Positions 1-9,501 are shown, numbered from the stretch's first letter. The stretch is DNA of 64,000 nt from Pseudomonas syringae (GCF_021605415.1 NZ_WKEQ01000004.1:160707-224706); one strand, 5' to 3'. Notes: generated by a model from the sequence alone, not told the origin. Numbers and translations are program-made.

Positions 1-40
1 AGCGTACTGCCAGCCAACGATTCAACGACTGACAAGACGC

Positions 41-68
41 TACCGCGAGCAGGCTCACTCCCACAAAG
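41..68. repeat. REP half-site
   Basis: Read on the minus strand this stretch is the typical Pseudomonas REP arm TGTGGGAGTGAGCCTGCTCG. Only one arm is present before the window edge. It lies just downstream of the bufC-like gene. The rest of positions 1-77 shows no gene. Confidence 0.6.
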
Positions 69-77
69 GGACATGGA

Positions 78-830
78 TTAACGACAAATCCCAATCACAC
101 TTTGGTTATGCATCTGCTGCAACAACGCCAATCCGTTTTCCCTAAACAGTACCGAACCACCCTCACCCGCCTCAATCGCCAGTCCTTCCAACTGCTGATG
201 CCCGGTCAATGCCGGCAACTCGTCGATGCGCTGCAACAGCCGCCAGGCCAACGGGCTCAATTGCGAGAACGCCACGCTCCAATCCTCGACACGTCTGGCC
301 AATAAAAAGGTCGGTTGCGCCGGTGCCGTCGTCGGCTGGTAATCCGGCGCGAGCCGCTGCACTGGCCACGCATAGCTTAACGGCCATGCCAGTGGCGACA
401 GTCGCAGCGGCTGCGCGAGCAATAGCCCGGCATCGCTGGCCGGAAGCGGCTCGGCGTCGGATTGCTGTAAAACCATCTCCACCCACTCGTAATGCGCCAG
501 TTCCACCATGAATGCCGGCCAGGCGCCGTCGATCAACACCTCAGGTTCAGCGGCGAGGTAACCGACAAACTCCCTGGCAATTTCGCCGAATTTAGGCGTT
601 TGCGCTCGATGCTCGCGCAGGAATCCGCGCACCGATTTTTGCCAGCGCTCGTCGCCGAGAATGCGGATCAGCACCGGAAACGTCCCGCTGAGCAGCGACG
701 AAACGTTGTTGAACAGCAGATCGCGATAAATATTGACCCGTGCAGCATTCATGTCGGCCGGCAGCGGCTGGTTGTCCGGGTCACGCAGATAACGGGTCAG
801 CGCCCGTTGTTCCGATGGAAGATCAGCCAT
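78..830 (-). CDS. BufC/HvfC-like MNIO partner protein (DUF2063)
   Basis: A 250-residue protein whose N-terminal half (about residues 1-95) has the helical DUF2063 pattern, including [15 protein letters not shown] and [15 protein letters not shown]. In this family the protein is the partner of a DUF692 (MNIO) enzyme and is thought to bind the peptide substrate and help its oxidation. The ATG at 830 was chosen because the protein then begins at the conserved domain and overlaps the upstream MNIO gene by 8 nt, which implies translational coupling. A longer reading with 35 extra residues lies inside the neighbour and is unlikely. The substrate peptide is not identifiable here. Confidence 0.88.
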   Translation of the reverse strand: MADLPSEQRALTRYLRDPDNQPLPADMNAARVNIYRDLLFNNVSSLLSGTFPVLIRILGDERWQKSVRGFLREHRAQTPKFGEIAREFVGYLAAEPEVLIDGAWPAFMVELAHYEWVEMVLQQSDAEPLPASDAGLLLAQPLRLSPLAWPLSYAWPVQRLAPDYQPTTAPAQPTFLLARRVEDWSVAFSQLSPLAWRLLQRIDELPALTGHQQLEGLAIEAGEGGSVLFRENGLALLQQMHNQSVIGICR

Positions 831-1662
831 GGCGCACCTCCTGCGATTGCAATTCGCGGATCGTTTGCAGCTCGGCGACCAAGTGCGCAAACAGCGGAAA
901 ATTGAAGTCGCGTTCAAGCAGTGTCGGCTGCGCACCGAAACGCTTGTATGCCTCGCCCAGCAACGTCCACACCACCGGTTTTACCGAGGCGCCGTGGGTG
1001 TCGATTTTCAACGTATCGGACTCATCGAAGTGCCCGGCGACGTGCATGCCGACCACCCGCCCGGGTTCGATGGCGGCGAGGAATGCCTGCGGGTCGGCAC
1101 CGTGGTTGATCGAATTGACGTAGACGTTGTTGACGTCCAGCAGCAGGTCGCAATCCGCCTCGCGTAATACCGCGTTGGTGAAGGTCGCTTCATCCATATC
1201 CTGCCGGGGCGCGGCGTAGTAGGACACGTTCTCCACCGCCAGTCGCCGGCCGAGAATGTCCTGGGCCTGGCGGATGCGCGCGGCGACGTGGTGCACCGCT
1301 TCTTCGGTGAAGGGCAGCGGCAGCAAGTCGTAGAGATGGCCGTCGTCACTGCAATAACTGAGGTGCTCGCTGTACAGCGGGACGTTGTGATGATCAAGAA
1401 ACACGCGCACTTCGCGCAGGAAGTCGACATCCAGCGGTGCCGGCCCGCCCAGGGACAGCGAGAGCCCGTGACACGACAGGGTGTAACGCTCGGCCAGTTC
1501 GCGCAGCGCGGCTCCGTGGGCGCCCCCCACGCCGATCCAGTTTTCCGGTGCGACCTCCAGGAAATCGAAGGCGCCGCTGTGGTCGGCGCGGATGTCGTTG
1601 ATCAAGCCCCGGCGCAGGCCGAGGCCGACGGCGGGATGTGTCACAGATGTGGATGAAGGCAT
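823..1662 (-). CDS. MNIO family (DUF692) multinuclear iron oxidase, BufB-like
   Basis: A 279-residue TIM-barrel enzyme of the DUF692 family. These are multinuclear non-heme iron enzymes that oxidise cysteines or aspartates in ribosomal peptides (MbnB, BufB). Metal-site motifs are visible in order: [49 protein letters not shown] and LLERDFN. The ATG at 1662 is preceded by GGAGA at a spacing of about 9 nt. It is followed by the DUF2063 partner gene with an 8-nt overlap. The DUF2282 precursor normally encoded just upstream is not seen between 1663 and 2083. A perfect dyad lies about 100 nt upstream. Confidence 0.9.
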   Translation of the reverse strand: MPSSTSVTHPAVGLGLRRGLINDIRADHSGAFDFLEVAPENWIGVGGAHGAALRELAERYTLSCHGLSLSLGGPAPLDVDFLREVRVFLDHHNVPLYSEHLSYCSDDGHLYDLLPLPFTEEAVHHVAARIRQAQDILGRRLAVENVSYYAAPRQDMDEATFTNAVLREADCDLLLDVNNVYVNSINHGADPQAFLAAIEPGRVVGMHVAGHFDESDTLKIDTHGASVKPVVWTLLGEAYKRFGAQPTLLERDFNFPLFAHLVAELQTIRELQSQEVRHG

Positions 1663-1758
1663 GGAATTGATCTCCGTTGGCAATGAGAAAACCTCGCCAG
1701 ACAGTTCAACCCTTGCACGTATCACTACTGTGTCCGCCCGACTCACCCAACCGCATCT

Positions 1759-1789
1759 CCGTGTATCCCGCCGTCGCCTGGATACACGG
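1759..1789. promoter_or_regulatory. 10-bp perfect inverted repeat upstream of the MNIO gene
   Basis: CCGTGTATCC (1759-1768) and GGATACACGG (1780-1789) are perfect complements separated by 11 nt. The site sits 97 nt upstream of the MNIO start, inside the 421-nt gap 1663-2083. No T-run follows on either strand, so an operator is more likely than a terminator. The binding protein is unknown. Confidence 0.4.
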
Positions 1790-1820
1790 TAATACGCACC
1801 CTTCAACTCCACATCAATCC

Positions 1821-1913
1821 CTGTGTGAGCTGGCTTGCCAGCGATGGCAATCGCCCGGCAGCTGAAGATATCGCCTGTACCGGCCTCATCGCTGGCAAGC
1901 CAGCCCCCACAGG
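1821..1913. repeat. Inverted REP pair (REPIN-like)
   Basis: Two copies of the AGCTGGCTTGCCAGCGAT type REP face each other, left arm about 1821-1848 and right arm about 1883-1913, with a short spacer. The family is common in fluorescent pseudomonads and is moved by RAYT transposases. No RAYT gene is in this window. It occupies most of the gap 1663-2083. The remainder (1914-2083) holds the promoter side of the methyltransferase and nothing else I can recognise. Confidence 0.8.
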
Positions 1914-2083
1914 TTTCGGGTGTTGATTCCGGCAGTACGGCGCACAGCGACTAGACTCAACTCAGACCCCGTCGAGAGGGATGCACGGCGCCAGCGCCCT
2001 GCCCGTTTCCCCGACCACCGCCCAGAGGCCCATGCCTCGACCAGCCTTTGGCTCTGGACCGTGATCCTGCAACAGGAGCACAC

Positions 2084-3133
2084 ATGATGGATGAGTCCAG
2101 ACTCAACCAGTTCATGGGCAAACTGGTGAACGACATGGGCGGCGCCGCGATGCTCGCCAACGTCATCGTTGGCGAAGAACTTGGCCTCTATCGGGCCATG
2201 GCCGACAGTCAACCGGTCAGCCCGGAAACCCTCGCCGCCAGAACCGCCTGCAATCCCCGCCTCGTGCGCGAATGGCTCAGCGCCCATGCGGCCTCTGGCT
2301 ACATGGAGCACAACGACGGTGAGTTTCGCCTCCCGGAAGAACAAGCCCTCGCCCTCGCCGTCGAAGATTCGCCCGTGTATGTGGCCGGCGGTCTCGGCGT
2401 GGTGGCGTCGTTTTTCCATGACAAGGACAAACTGGTCAAAGCCATGCGCGGCAACGGCGCCCTGCCCTGGGGCGATCACCATCCGTGCATGTTCAGCGGC
2501 ACCGAACGTTTCTTCCGCCCCGGTTACCGTGGGCATTTGATTGCGGAATGGCTGCCGGCCCTCGACGGTGTAGTAGCGAAGCTCGAAGCCGGCGCCAAAG
2601 TCGCCGACATCGGCTGCGGCCACGGCGCCTCGACGGTGATCATGGCCCAGGCGTTTCCCAACTCGCAGTTCCTCGGTTTCGACTACCACGCGCCGTCCAT
2701 TGAGGTCGCCACTCAGCGCGCCGCAGAGGGTGGCGTCAGTGATCGGGCGCTGTTTTTCCATGGCTCGGCCAAAGACTTCCCCGGCAATGACTACGATCTG
2801 GTGTGCTACTTCGACTGCCTGCACGACATGGGCGACCCGGTCGGTGCCGCGCGCCATGCCCTGCAATCGCTGAAACCGGGCGGCACGGTGTTGCTGGTGG
2901 AGCCATTTGCCCACGACAACCTCGATGACAACATCACCCCGGTGGGACGGTTGTTTTACGCGGCCTCTACATTCATTTGCACGCCCAATTCGCTGTCTCA
3001 GGAGGTCGGCCTCGGGCTCGGCGCACAGGCTGGCGAAGTACGTCTGCGCAACGTGTTTATCGAAGCCGGATTCAGCCATCTGCGCCGGGCTGCGCAAACC
3101 CCCTTCAACCTGATTCTTGAGGCGCGTAAATAA
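2084..3133 (+). CDS. Class I SAM-dependent methyltransferase
   Basis: A 349-residue protein with an N-terminal winged-helix-like region (about residues 20-95) and a Rossmann methyltransferase domain. Motif I is VADIGCGHGAST at about residue 180, with the acidic motif II at FLGFDYHAP, and YDLVCYFDCLHDMGDP as motif IV. The layout resembles the Rv2258c type of methyltransferases. AGGAG at 2074-2078 precedes two adjacent ATG codons at 2084 and 2087, and either could be used. The substrate is unknown. It stands alone between the MNIO pair and the sirtuin. Confidence 0.85.
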   Translation: MMDESRLNQFMGKLVNDMGGAAMLANVIVGEELGLYRAMADSQPVSPETLAARTACNPRLVREWLSAHAASGYMEHNDGEFRLPEEQALALAVEDSPVYVAGGLGVVASFFHDKDKLVKAMRGNGALPWGDHHPCMFSGTERFFRPGYRGHLIAEWLPALDGVVAKLEAGAKVADIGCGHGASTVIMAQAFPNSQFLGFDYHAPSIEVATQRAAEGGVSDRALFFHGSAKDFPGNDYDLVCYFDCLHDMGDPVGAARHALQSLKPGGTVLLVEPFAHDNLDDNITPVGRLFYAASTFICTPNSLSQEVGLGLGAQAGEVRLRNVFIEAGFSHLRRAAQTPFNLILEARK

Positions 3134-3197
3134 CCGCGCAGCTACGTGGCGGGGTCAGTGCTAACCTGCATGGCATCCACTTTATGGAGTGCCGACC

Positions 3198-4040
3198 ATG
3201 CTCGACAGCCCGACCCGCGATCACCTCGACGACCTTCAGCAAGCGATGGCCGACGGGGGCTTCGTGGTGCTGACCGGCGCCGGCATCAGCACGGCGTCGG
3301 GCATTCCTGATTACCGCGACAGCGACGGCGTGCGACGTGGTCGGCAACCGATGATGTATCAGGAGTTTCTGTCCGCCCCGGAGTCGCGCCGGCGATATTG
3401 GGCACGAGCGATGCTCGGCTGGCCGCGCGTGCGCCAGGCGCGGCCGAACGCGGCCCATGACGCCTTGGCCAGTTTGCAGAGCCAAGGGCGGATTAGCGAT
3501 TTGATCACACAGAACGTCGATACATTGCATGATCAGGCCGGCAGTCACGATGTGGTCGAACTGCACGGCAGCCTGCATCGGGTGCTGTGTCTGGACTGTG
3601 GCGAGCGCAGTGAACGGGATGTGATTCAGCGCGTGATGGAGCTGCAGAACCCGTATTTGGCCGGGGTCGATGCGGTGCAGGCGCCGGATGGCGATACGTT
3701 GCTCGATCCTGCCTTTGAAGCGCGCTTCCAGACGCCGCGTTGCCCTTTTTGCGCTGGCGAGCGGATGAAACCGGACGTGGTGTTTTTTGGCGAGAATGTT
3801 GCGCAACCGACGGCTGCACGGGCCATGGCCGCCGCCGAAAATGCGGCCGGCATGTTGGTGGTGGGATCGTCGCTGATGGCTTATTCGGCGTTCCGCCTGT
3901 GCCGGGTGATCGCCGATCGTGGCAAACCGTTGATCGCCATCAACCTGGGCAAGACCCGCGCTGACGATTTGCTGACCCTGAAAATCGAAGCCTCCTGCGA
4001 AAAAATCCTGCCGCTGCTGACCCAATACCACCCTGACTGA
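3198..4040 (+). CDS. NAD-dependent protein deacylase, Sir2 family
   Basis: A 280-residue sirtuin. The NAD-binding motif GAGISTASGIPDYRD is near residue 30. The catalytic motif TQNVDTLHDQAG is followed by the active-site histidine in ELHGSLHRV. Two zinc-type Cys pairs are seen, CLDCG and CPFC, and the cofactor motif MKPDVVFFGE follows. Sirtuins remove acyl groups from lysines using NAD. The Zn-pair spacing is wide (an insertion of about 50 residues), as in the longer SIRT4-like class II members. The ATG at 3198 has TGGAG upstream. A GTG nine nt earlier is less well placed. Confidence 0.92.
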   Translation: MLDSPTRDHLDDLQQAMADGGFVVLTGAGISTASGIPDYRDSDGVRRGRQPMMYQEFLSAPESRRRYWARAMLGWPRVRQARPNAAHDALASLQSQGRISDLITQNVDTLHDQAGSHDVVELHGSLHRVLCLDCGERSERDVIQRVMELQNPYLAGVDAVQAPDGDTLLDPAFEARFQTPRCPFCAGERMKPDVVFFGENVAQPTAARAMAAAENAAGMLVVGSSLMAYSAFRLCRVIADRGKPLIAINLGKTRADDLLTLKIEASCEKILPLLTQYHPD

Positions 4041-4053
4041 CCTCCTCGCCTGG

Positions 4054-4080
4054 TCGTTCCCGCACTCCGCGTGGGAACGA
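4054..4080. repeat. Short palindromic repeat (GTTCCCACGC family)
   Basis: TCGTTCCCGCA and the complementary TGCGTGGGAACGA-type arm form a hairpin between two convergent genes. The same family recurs at 5086, 7919 and 13571. It may act as a bidirectional transcription end for the sirtuin and LysR genes. Confidence 0.7.
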
Positions 4081-4974
4081 TCACGCCAAGGACTGGTTGA
4101 GGTTTTGTTCCTTGAGGATGTCAAACAACGCCTGCGCTGCCGCCGACAATTCATTGCCCGCTTCAGTGAGCACGCCAATCGCCCGCTCGACCGGTTCGAT
4201 CAGGTTCAGGCAATGGGCGCCAAGTTCCTGCATTTGCTGCGCACACAAGGCCGGTACGGCGCTGACGCCCAGTCCGCTGGCGACCATGCGCCCGACCGTC
4301 GCCAGTTGATGGCTTTCGAACTCCACCGCCAGGGTCATGCCCCGCGCCTGCAAGTGTTCTTCAAGCATCACTCGCACCGTGGACGGCCGCTGCAACGTAA
4401 TGAACGGTTGCTCAAGCAACGTCTGCCAGTCTATTTGCGCCCGCCCCGCCAGCGGCGAATCCTGCGGCACCACGGCGACAAAGCGATCGATATATAAAGG
4501 CGTGAAGGTCTGCGAGGTGGTCTGCAACGGTTCGAACGCAACACCCAGTTCAACCTGGCGATCGCGCACCATTTCCAGCACTTGCTCGTTGATAACGTCG
4601 TTGACGGTCACGCTGACATTGGGATACCGCGCGCGAAACACCTTGAGAATCGGCGGCAGCAGATTGCCGGCAAACGATGGCATCGCCGCCAGCGTCACCC
4701 GGCCCCGTTGCAGGCTGAAACGTTGACGCAACTCGTCTTCGGCATTGTCCCAATCGGCAATCAATCGACGCGCCAGCGGCAACAGCGATTCGCCTTCCGG
4801 GGTCAGCGCGACGTTACGCGTGTTACGGCTGAAAAGACGCCCGCCGAGGCCTTCTTCCAATGCCTTGATGGTCAGGCTCAATGCTGATTGCGACAGGTGC
4901 AACCGCTCGCAGGCCACGGCAAAACTGAGACTCTGGGCCACAGCGAGAAAGGCGCGGATTTGTTTGATGGTCAT
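4081..4974 (-). CDS. dhcR: LysR family transcriptional regulator, probable DhcR
   Basis: A 297-residue LysR regulator. The N-terminal helix-turn-helix is visible in LAVAQSLSFAVACERLHLSQSA-like sequence at residues 8-35, and the effector-binding domain starts near residue 90. It is divergent from the CoA-transferase operon beginning at 5267. The order LysR, CoA-transferase A, B, thiolase matches the P. aeruginosa dehydrocarnitine locus (dhcR-dhcAB-atoB) as I remember it. By that analogy it would activate the operon. The name rests on synteny, not on alignment. Confidence 0.85.
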   Translation of the reverse strand: MTIKQIRAFLAVAQSLSFAVACERLHLSQSALSLTIKALEEGLGGRLFSRNTRNVALTPEGESLLPLARRLIADWDNAEDELRQRFSLQRGRVTLAAMPSFAGNLLPPILKVFRARYPNVSVTVNDVINEQVLEMVRDRQVELGVAFEPLQTTSQTFTPLYIDRFVAVVPQDSPLAGRAQIDWQTLLEQPFITLQRPSTVRVMLEEHLQARGMTLAVEFESHQLATVGRMVASGLGVSAVPALCAQQMQELGAHCLNLIEPVERAIGVLTEAGNELSAAAQALFDILKEQNLNQSLA

Positions 4975-5085
4975 GGTCGCTGCGCTCCAGTAGATAGCTA
5001 CAAGCGTTGAGCTGCAAGGCACAACGCGGCGATTGATGAATCGCGGCATTATGTTTCATTACCGGTGCAGGAACTGCTGGGGCTG

Positions 5086-5136
5086 ATCGTACCCACGCTC
5101 TGCGTGGGAATGCAGCCGGGACGCTCTGCGTTCCTA
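5086..5136. repeat. Short palindromic repeat (GTTCCCACGC family)
   Basis: Contains CCCACGCTCTGCGTGGGAAT followed by GGGACGCTCTGCGTTCC, the two-part unit also seen at 7919-7967 and, inverted, at 13571-13624. It lies in the divergent intergenic region between the LysR gene and dhcA. Confidence 0.75.
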
Positions 5137-5266
5137 AGGGAGACTGGATATTGTTGAGTTTTATCTATCAATTGACCTTAAAAATCAACTTAACAAATAT
5201 ATCCTCCAGCGAGACACTCCAACCATTCGGCTAGCCAGCCGCCCGCAAATAATAAAAGAGGTGCAT
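5137..5266 (+). promoter_or_regulatory. Probable promoter region of the CoA-transferase operon
   Basis: This AT-rich stretch between the repeat and the first gene is the expected site of the operon promoter and LysR binding. TTGACC at 5172 could be a -35 box, but the matching -10 (AAATAT at 5195) is weak. AGAGG at 5257 is the ribosome binding site for the ATG at 5267. Confidence 0.35.
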
Positions 5267-5965
5267 ATGGCAGGTTTCGACAAGCGCGTGTATTCCTACG
5301 AGGAAGCCCTGGCCGGGCTCGAAGACGGCATGACGGTGATTGCCGGCGGCTTCGGTCTGTGTGGCATCCCGGAAAACCTGATCGGCGAGATCAAGCGCAA
5401 AGGCACCCGCGGTCTTACCGTCGTTTCGAACAACTGCGGCGTCGACGGCTTCGGCCTCGGTGTGCTGTTGGTCGATCGCCAAGTCAGCAAAGTCGTCGCC
5501 TCATATGTCGGCGAAAACAAGCTGTTCGAAGAGCAACTGCTCAAGGGCGAAATCGAAGTCACCCTCACTCCGCAGGGCACCCTCGCCGAAAAAATGCGCG
5601 CGGGCGGCGCCGGCATTCCGGCCTTTTTCACCGCCACCGGCGTCGGCACCCCGGTCGCTGAAGGCAAGGAAGTCCGCGAATTTCACGGTCGCCAGTACCT
5701 GATGGAAGAATCCATCACCGGCGACTTCGCCATCGTCAAAGGCTGGAAGGCTGACCACTTCGGTAACGTCATCTACCGCCACACCGCCCAGAATTTCAAC
5801 CCGCTGGCCGCCACCGCCGGCAAGATCACCGTGGTCGAAGTCGAAGAAATCGTCGAACCCGGCGAACTGGATCCGGCGCACATCCACACCCCGGGCATTT
5901 ACGTCGACCGGGTCATTTGCGGCACGTTCGAAAAGCGCATCGAACAGCGCACCATCCGCAAATAA
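5267..5965 (+). CDS. dhcA: 3-oxoacid/dehydrocarnitine CoA-transferase subunit A
   Basis: A 232-residue alpha subunit of a family I CoA-transferase. The glycine-rich motif [13 protein letters not shown] and [12 protein letters not shown] are family signatures. It pairs with the beta subunit 24 nt downstream to move CoA onto a 3-oxoacid, either acetoacetate (as ScoA/AtoD) or 3-dehydrocarnitine. I prefer dhcA because the operon order LysR, A, B, AtoB is that of the carnitine-degradation locus of P. aeruginosa. The ATG at 5267 follows AGAGG. A GTG at 5261 is possible but lies within the ribosome binding site. Confidence 0.93.
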   Translation: MAGFDKRVYSYEEALAGLEDGMTVIAGGFGLCGIPENLIGEIKRKGTRGLTVVSNNCGVDGFGLGVLLVDRQVSKVVASYVGENKLFEEQLLKGEIEVTLTPQGTLAEKMRAGGAGIPAFFTATGVGTPVAEGKEVREFHGRQYLMEESITGDFAIVKGWKADHFGNVIYRHTAQNFNPLAATAGKITVVEVEEIVEPGELDPAHIHTPGIYVDRVICGTFEKRIEQRTIRK

Positions 5966-5989
5966 TCCAGGCTGACGGAGAACAACAAC

Positions 5990-6655
5990 ATGGCACTTTC
6001 CCGCGAACAAATGGCTCAACGCGTCGCCCGCGAAATGCAGGACGGCTACTACGTGAACCTCGGCATCGGCATCCCGACCCTGGTTGCCAACTACATCCCC
6101 GACGGCATGGAAGTCATGCTGCAATCGGAGAACGGCCTGCTCGGCATGGGCGCGTTTCCGACCGACGATGAAGTCGACGCCGACATGATCAATGCCGGCA
6201 AACAAACCGTGACCGCACGCATCGGCGCGTCGATCTTTTCGTCGGCTGAATCGTTTGCAATGATCCGCGGCGGTCACATCGACCTGACCGTGCTCGGTGC
6301 GTTCGAAGTGGACGTCGAAGGCAACATCGCCTCGTGGATGATCCCGGGCAAACTGGTCAAGGGCATGGGCGGCGCGATGGATCTGGTGGCCGGTGCAGAC
6401 AACATCATCGTCACCATGACCCACGCCTCCAAGGACGGTGAGTCGAAACTGCTGCCGCGTTGCAGCCTGCCGCTGACTGGCGCCGGGTGCATCAAACGGG
6501 TGCTGACCGACCTCGCCTACCTCGAAATCGAAAACGGCGCGTTCATTCTTAAAGAACGTGCGCCGGGCGTCAGCGTCGAAGAAATCGTCGCCAAAACCGC
6601 CGGCAAACTGATCGTGCCCGATCACGTCCCGGAAATGCAGTTCGCTGCCCAGTGA
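5990..6655 (+). CDS. dhcB: 3-oxoacid/dehydrocarnitine CoA-transferase subunit B
   Basis: A 221-residue beta subunit. The catalytic glutamate lies in [12 protein letters not shown], near residue 48, the residue that forms the glutamyl-CoA thioester in this family. [15 protein letters not shown] is another conserved block. ACGGAG precedes the start by 9 nt. It forms one operon with dhcA upstream and the thiolase 11 nt downstream. An equally valid generic name is scoB. Confidence 0.93.
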   Translation: MALSREQMAQRVAREMQDGYYVNLGIGIPTLVANYIPDGMEVMLQSENGLLGMGAFPTDDEVDADMINAGKQTVTARIGASIFSSAESFAMIRGGHIDLTVLGAFEVDVEGNIASWMIPGKLVKGMGGAMDLVAGADNIIVTMTHASKDGESKLLPRCSLPLTGAGCIKRVLTDLAYLEIENGAFILKERAPGVSVEEIVAKTAGKLIVPDHVPEMQFAAQ

Positions 6656-6666
6656 GGAATTCAGAC

Positions 6667-7848
6667 ATGCAAGACGTCGTCATTGTTGCCGCCACGCGCA
6701 CCGCGATCGGCAGTTTCCAGGGCTCTCTGGCCAGCGTTTCGGCCGTGGATCTGGGCGCGGCGGTCATCCGCCAGTTGCTCGAACAAACCGGTCTGGACGG
6801 TGCTCAGGTCGATGAAGTGATCATGGGCCAGGTACTTACCGCCGGCGCAGGCCAGAACCCGGCGCGTCAGGCCGCTATCAAGGCCGGCCTGCCATTCGCC
6901 GTGCCGGCGCTGACCCTGAACAAAGTCTGCGGTTCGGGCCTGAAAGCCCTGCACCTTGGCGCTCAGGCAATCCGTTGCGGCGACGCCGACGTGATCATCG
7001 CCGGCGGCCAGGAGAACATGAGCCTGTCCAACTACGTCATGCCGGGCGCACGCACCGGTCTGCGCATGGGCCACGCGCAAATCGTCGACACCATGATCAG
7101 CGACGGTTTGTGGGATGCGTTCAACGATTACCACATGGGCATCACCGCCGAAAACCTGGTCGACCAGTACGAGATCAGCCGTGAGCAGCAGGACGCCTTT
7201 GCTGCCGCGTCCCAGCAGAAAGCCGCTGCGGCCATCGAATCCGGGCGCTTCGTTGATGAAATCACGCCGATCCTGATCCCGCAGCGCAAGGGTGATCCGC
7301 TGGCGTTCAAGGTCGACGAGCAACCGCGCGGTGACACCACCGCCGAATCCCTCGGCAAATTGCGCGCAGCGTTCAAAAAGGACGGCAGCGTCACCGCTGG
7401 CAACGCATCATCGCTGAACGACGGCGCCGCCGCCGTGATTCTGATGAGCGCCGAAAAAGCCAAAGCGCTGGGCCTGCCGGTGCTGGCGAAAATTGCCGCT
7501 TACGCCAATGCGGGCGTGGACCCGGCAATCATGGGCATCGGGCCGGTGTCGGCCACTCGTCGTTGCCTGAGCAAGGCCGGTTGGGACATCGCCCAACTCG
7601 ATCTGATCGAAGCCAACGAAGCCTTCGCCGCGCAATCCCTGGCCGTCGCCAAGGATCTGCAATGGGATCTGGACAAGGTCAACGTCAACGGCGGCGCCAT
7701 CGCCCTCGGCCACCCGATCGGCGCCTCGGGCTGCCGCGTGCTGGTGACTTTGCTGCATGAAATGATCAAACGCGATGCGAAGAAAGGTCTGGCGACCCTG
7801 TGCATCGGCGGCGGTCAGGGCGTGGCCCTGGCGCTGGAACGGGCGTAA
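6667..7848 (+). CDS. atoB: Acetyl-CoA acetyltransferase (thiolase)
   Basis: A 393-residue thiolase. The nucleophilic cysteine is in [12 protein letters not shown] near residue 88. The catalytic histidine is in [14 protein letters not shown], and the second cysteine is in LCIGGGQG near the C-terminus. It cleaves acetoacetyl-CoA to two acetyl-CoA and so finishes the pathway started by the CoA-transferase. The start at 6667 has AGGAA upstream. A clear terminator follows 15 nt after the stop. Confidence 0.95.
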   Translation: MQDVVIVAATRTAIGSFQGSLASVSAVDLGAAVIRQLLEQTGLDGAQVDEVIMGQVLTAGAGQNPARQAAIKAGLPFAVPALTLNKVCGSGLKALHLGAQAIRCGDADVIIAGGQENMSLSNYVMPGARTGLRMGHAQIVDTMISDGLWDAFNDYHMGITAENLVDQYEISREQQDAFAAASQQKAAAAIESGRFVDEITPILIPQRKGDPLAFKVDEQPRGDTTAESLGKLRAAFKKDGSVTAGNASSLNDGAAAVILMSAEKAKALGLPVLAKIAAYANAGVDPAIMGIGPVSATRRCLSKAGWDIAQLDLIEANEAFAAQSLAVAKDLQWDLDKVNVNGGAIALGHPIGASGCRVLVTLLHEMIKRDAKKGLATLCIGGGQGVALALERA

Positions 7849-7863
7849 GCCAACGAGCACGAC

Positions 7864-7908
7864 AGACGGCGGACGGATCCACGACATCCATCCGCCGTCT
7901 GGTTTTCC
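7864..7908 (+). terminator. Rho-independent terminator after atoB
   Basis: AGACGGCGGA (7864-7873) pairs perfectly with TCCGCCGTCT (7891-7900), and GGTTTT follows. It closes the dhcAB-atoB operon. Confidence 0.75.
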
Positions 7909-7918
7909 CCCACACAGA

Positions 7919-7967
7919 TCATTCCCACGCTCTGCGTGGGAATGCAGCCCGGGACGCTCCGCGTTCC
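7919..7967. repeat. Short palindromic repeat (GTTCCCACGC family)
   Basis: TTCCCACGCTCTGCGTGGGAA followed by GGGACGCTCCGCGTTCC, the same two-part unit as at 5086-5136. It lies between the atoB terminator and the convergent NRAMP gene. Confidence 0.75.
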
Positions 7968-8005
7968 ACTCCCCAGCCGAAACGCAGAGCCTGAGAACGC
8001 GCGGC

Positions 8006-9325
8006 TCAACCAAACAACTGCAAAATCAACCAGCTATTCGCCCCGCTGATCACCACAAATAGCCCCCACGCCAACACCCGCGTCGGCAACCGATTCACAA
8101 ACGGCCCCATCAACTGCTTGTCGTTGGTCATGCGAATCAGCGGATACAGCGCAAACGGCAGTTGCAAACTCAACACCACCTGACTCATCACCAGCAACTT
8201 GCCCACCGCCCCATCGCCCATCAGCCACACGCCGATAAATGCCGGAATCAGCGCCAGCCCCCGGGTGATTAAGCGACGCTGCCAGCACGGGATCCGCAGA
8301 TTCAGATAGCCCTCCATGATCACCTGCCCGGCGATGGTGCCGGTAAACGTCGAACTTTGCCCCGACGCCAATAACGCCACGCCGAACAACACACTGGCCA
8401 ACGCGCCGCCGACCAACGGATCGAGCAGGTGATACGCATCCTGAATGTCGACCACATCGGTGTGTCCGGACTGATGAAACGCAGCGGCCGCAAGAATCAG
8501 AATCGCCGCGTTGACCAGCAATGCCAACGCCAGCGAACCAATCGTGTCGATGCGCGCCAGCTTCACCGCATCCTGCTTGCTCGCCAGATCCTTGCCGATC
8601 AGTCGCGTCTGCACGATGGATGTGTGCAAATAGAGGTTATGCGGCATCACCGTGGCGCCGAGAATGCCGATGGCCAAATACAGCGGCGCGGCATCACTGA
8701 TCGCCGACAGCGACGGTTTGAAGCCTTGGAAAACGTCCGGCCAGTAAGGCTTGATCAGCACCAGCTCGATGAAAAAACACACGCCGATGGTCGCCACCAG
8801 CACCAGCATGATCGCCTCCAGCCGCCGGAAGCCGCGGTTCTGCAACGCCAGCACCAGCAGCGTATCGAACGCGGTCAGCGCAATCCCGAACGTCAGCGAA
8901 CACCCCAGCAACAAGTGAAACGCCAGTGCGCACCCGAGCACCTCGGCCAGATCCGTCGCAATGATCGAAATCTCCGCCAGCACCCACTGCAACCGCGACG
9001 TCGCCGTGCTGTAGCGCTGGCGGGACAACTGCGCCAGATCGCGCCCGGTCGCAATGCCCAGCCGCGAGCACAGACATTGCACCACCATCCCGGCGAGGCT
9101 CGCGAGCAACACCACAAACAACAAGCCGTAACCAAAACGCGACCCGGCCTCAATGGCCGTCGCCCAGTTACCAGGATCCATATAACCGATGGACACCAAC
9201 AACCCGGGGCCGGCAAAGCGCAACACGCGTTTAAAGAACGAAGCACTCGGATCGACCACCACACTGCCCGCCACTTCCGGCGGACAAAACGGCGCCGTGG
9301 CGATTTTCGGCAAGCTGAATTTCAC
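8006..9325 (-). CDS. mntH: NRAMP family divalent metal transporter
   Basis: A 439-residue inner-membrane protein with about 11 membrane segments. The two metal-binding signatures of the family are present: DPGNWAT in the first segment (near residue 55) and MPHNLYLHT in the sixth. NRAMP proteins take up Mn2+ or Fe2+ with protons. The GTG at 9325 gives the expected N-terminus MKFSLPK. An in-frame TTG six codons upstream lacks a ribosome binding site. It is monocistronic, and metal selectivity cannot be read from the sequence. Confidence 0.9.
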   Translation of the reverse strand: MKFSLPKIATAPFCPPEVAGSVVVDPSASFFKRVLRFAGPGLLVSIGYMDPGNWATAIEAGSRFGYGLLFVVLLASLAGMVVQCLCSRLGIATGRDLAQLSRQRYSTATSRLQWVLAEISIIATDLAEVLGCALAFHLLLGCSLTFGIALTAFDTLLVLALQNRGFRRLEAIMLVLVATIGVCFFIELVLIKPYWPDVFQGFKPSLSAISDAAPLYLAIGILGATVMPHNLYLHTSIVQTRLIGKDLASKQDAVKLARIDTIGSLALALLVNAAILILAAAAFHQSGHTDVVDIQDAYHLLDPLVGGALASVLFGVALLASGQSSTFTGTIAGQVIMEGYLNLRIPCWQRRLITRGLALIPAFIGVWLMGDGAVGKLLVMSQVVLSLQLPFALYPLIRMTNDKQLMGPFVNRLPTRVLAWGLFVVISGANSWLILQLFG

Positions 9326-9389
9326 ACAAACATCCAGAAACAATTAGGAAAGGCGCAGCTTAGACGTTTCGCCTGCAAACGCATAACCC

Positions 9390-9471
9390 CTGTGGGAGCT
9401 GTCGCAGGCTGCGATCTTTTGATCTGGCTTTGTACATCGAAATCAAAAGATCGCAGCCTTCGGCAGCTCCA
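9390..9471. repeat. Long inverted repeat (GGCTGCGATCTTTTGAT family)
   Basis: TGTGGGAGCTGTCGCAGGCT with GCGATCTTTTGATC on the left pairs with ATCAAAAGATCGCAGCC and CGGCAGCTCC on the right. Related copies lie at 13539-13667, 27658-27735 and 63476-63570, with fragments at 26241 and 35228. It occupies the 3' side of the chalcone-isomerase-like gene. Confidence 0.8.
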
Positions 9472-9501
9472 ATGGGGCGGATTGTGTTTTGACGATTGAG
9501 G

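Noticed and set aside
1886..3097. A 403-residue minus-strand frame
   Set aside because: It is the antisense shadow of the methyltransferase; GC-rich third positions keep such frames open.
5501..6625. A 374-residue minus-strand frame
   Set aside because: It covers dhcA and dhcB antisense and has the His/Asp/Phe-rich composition of a shadow.
8429..9499. A 356-residue plus-strand frame, rich in Arg and Gln
   Set aside because: It is antisense to the NRAMP gene, and its composition is that of a shadow frame.
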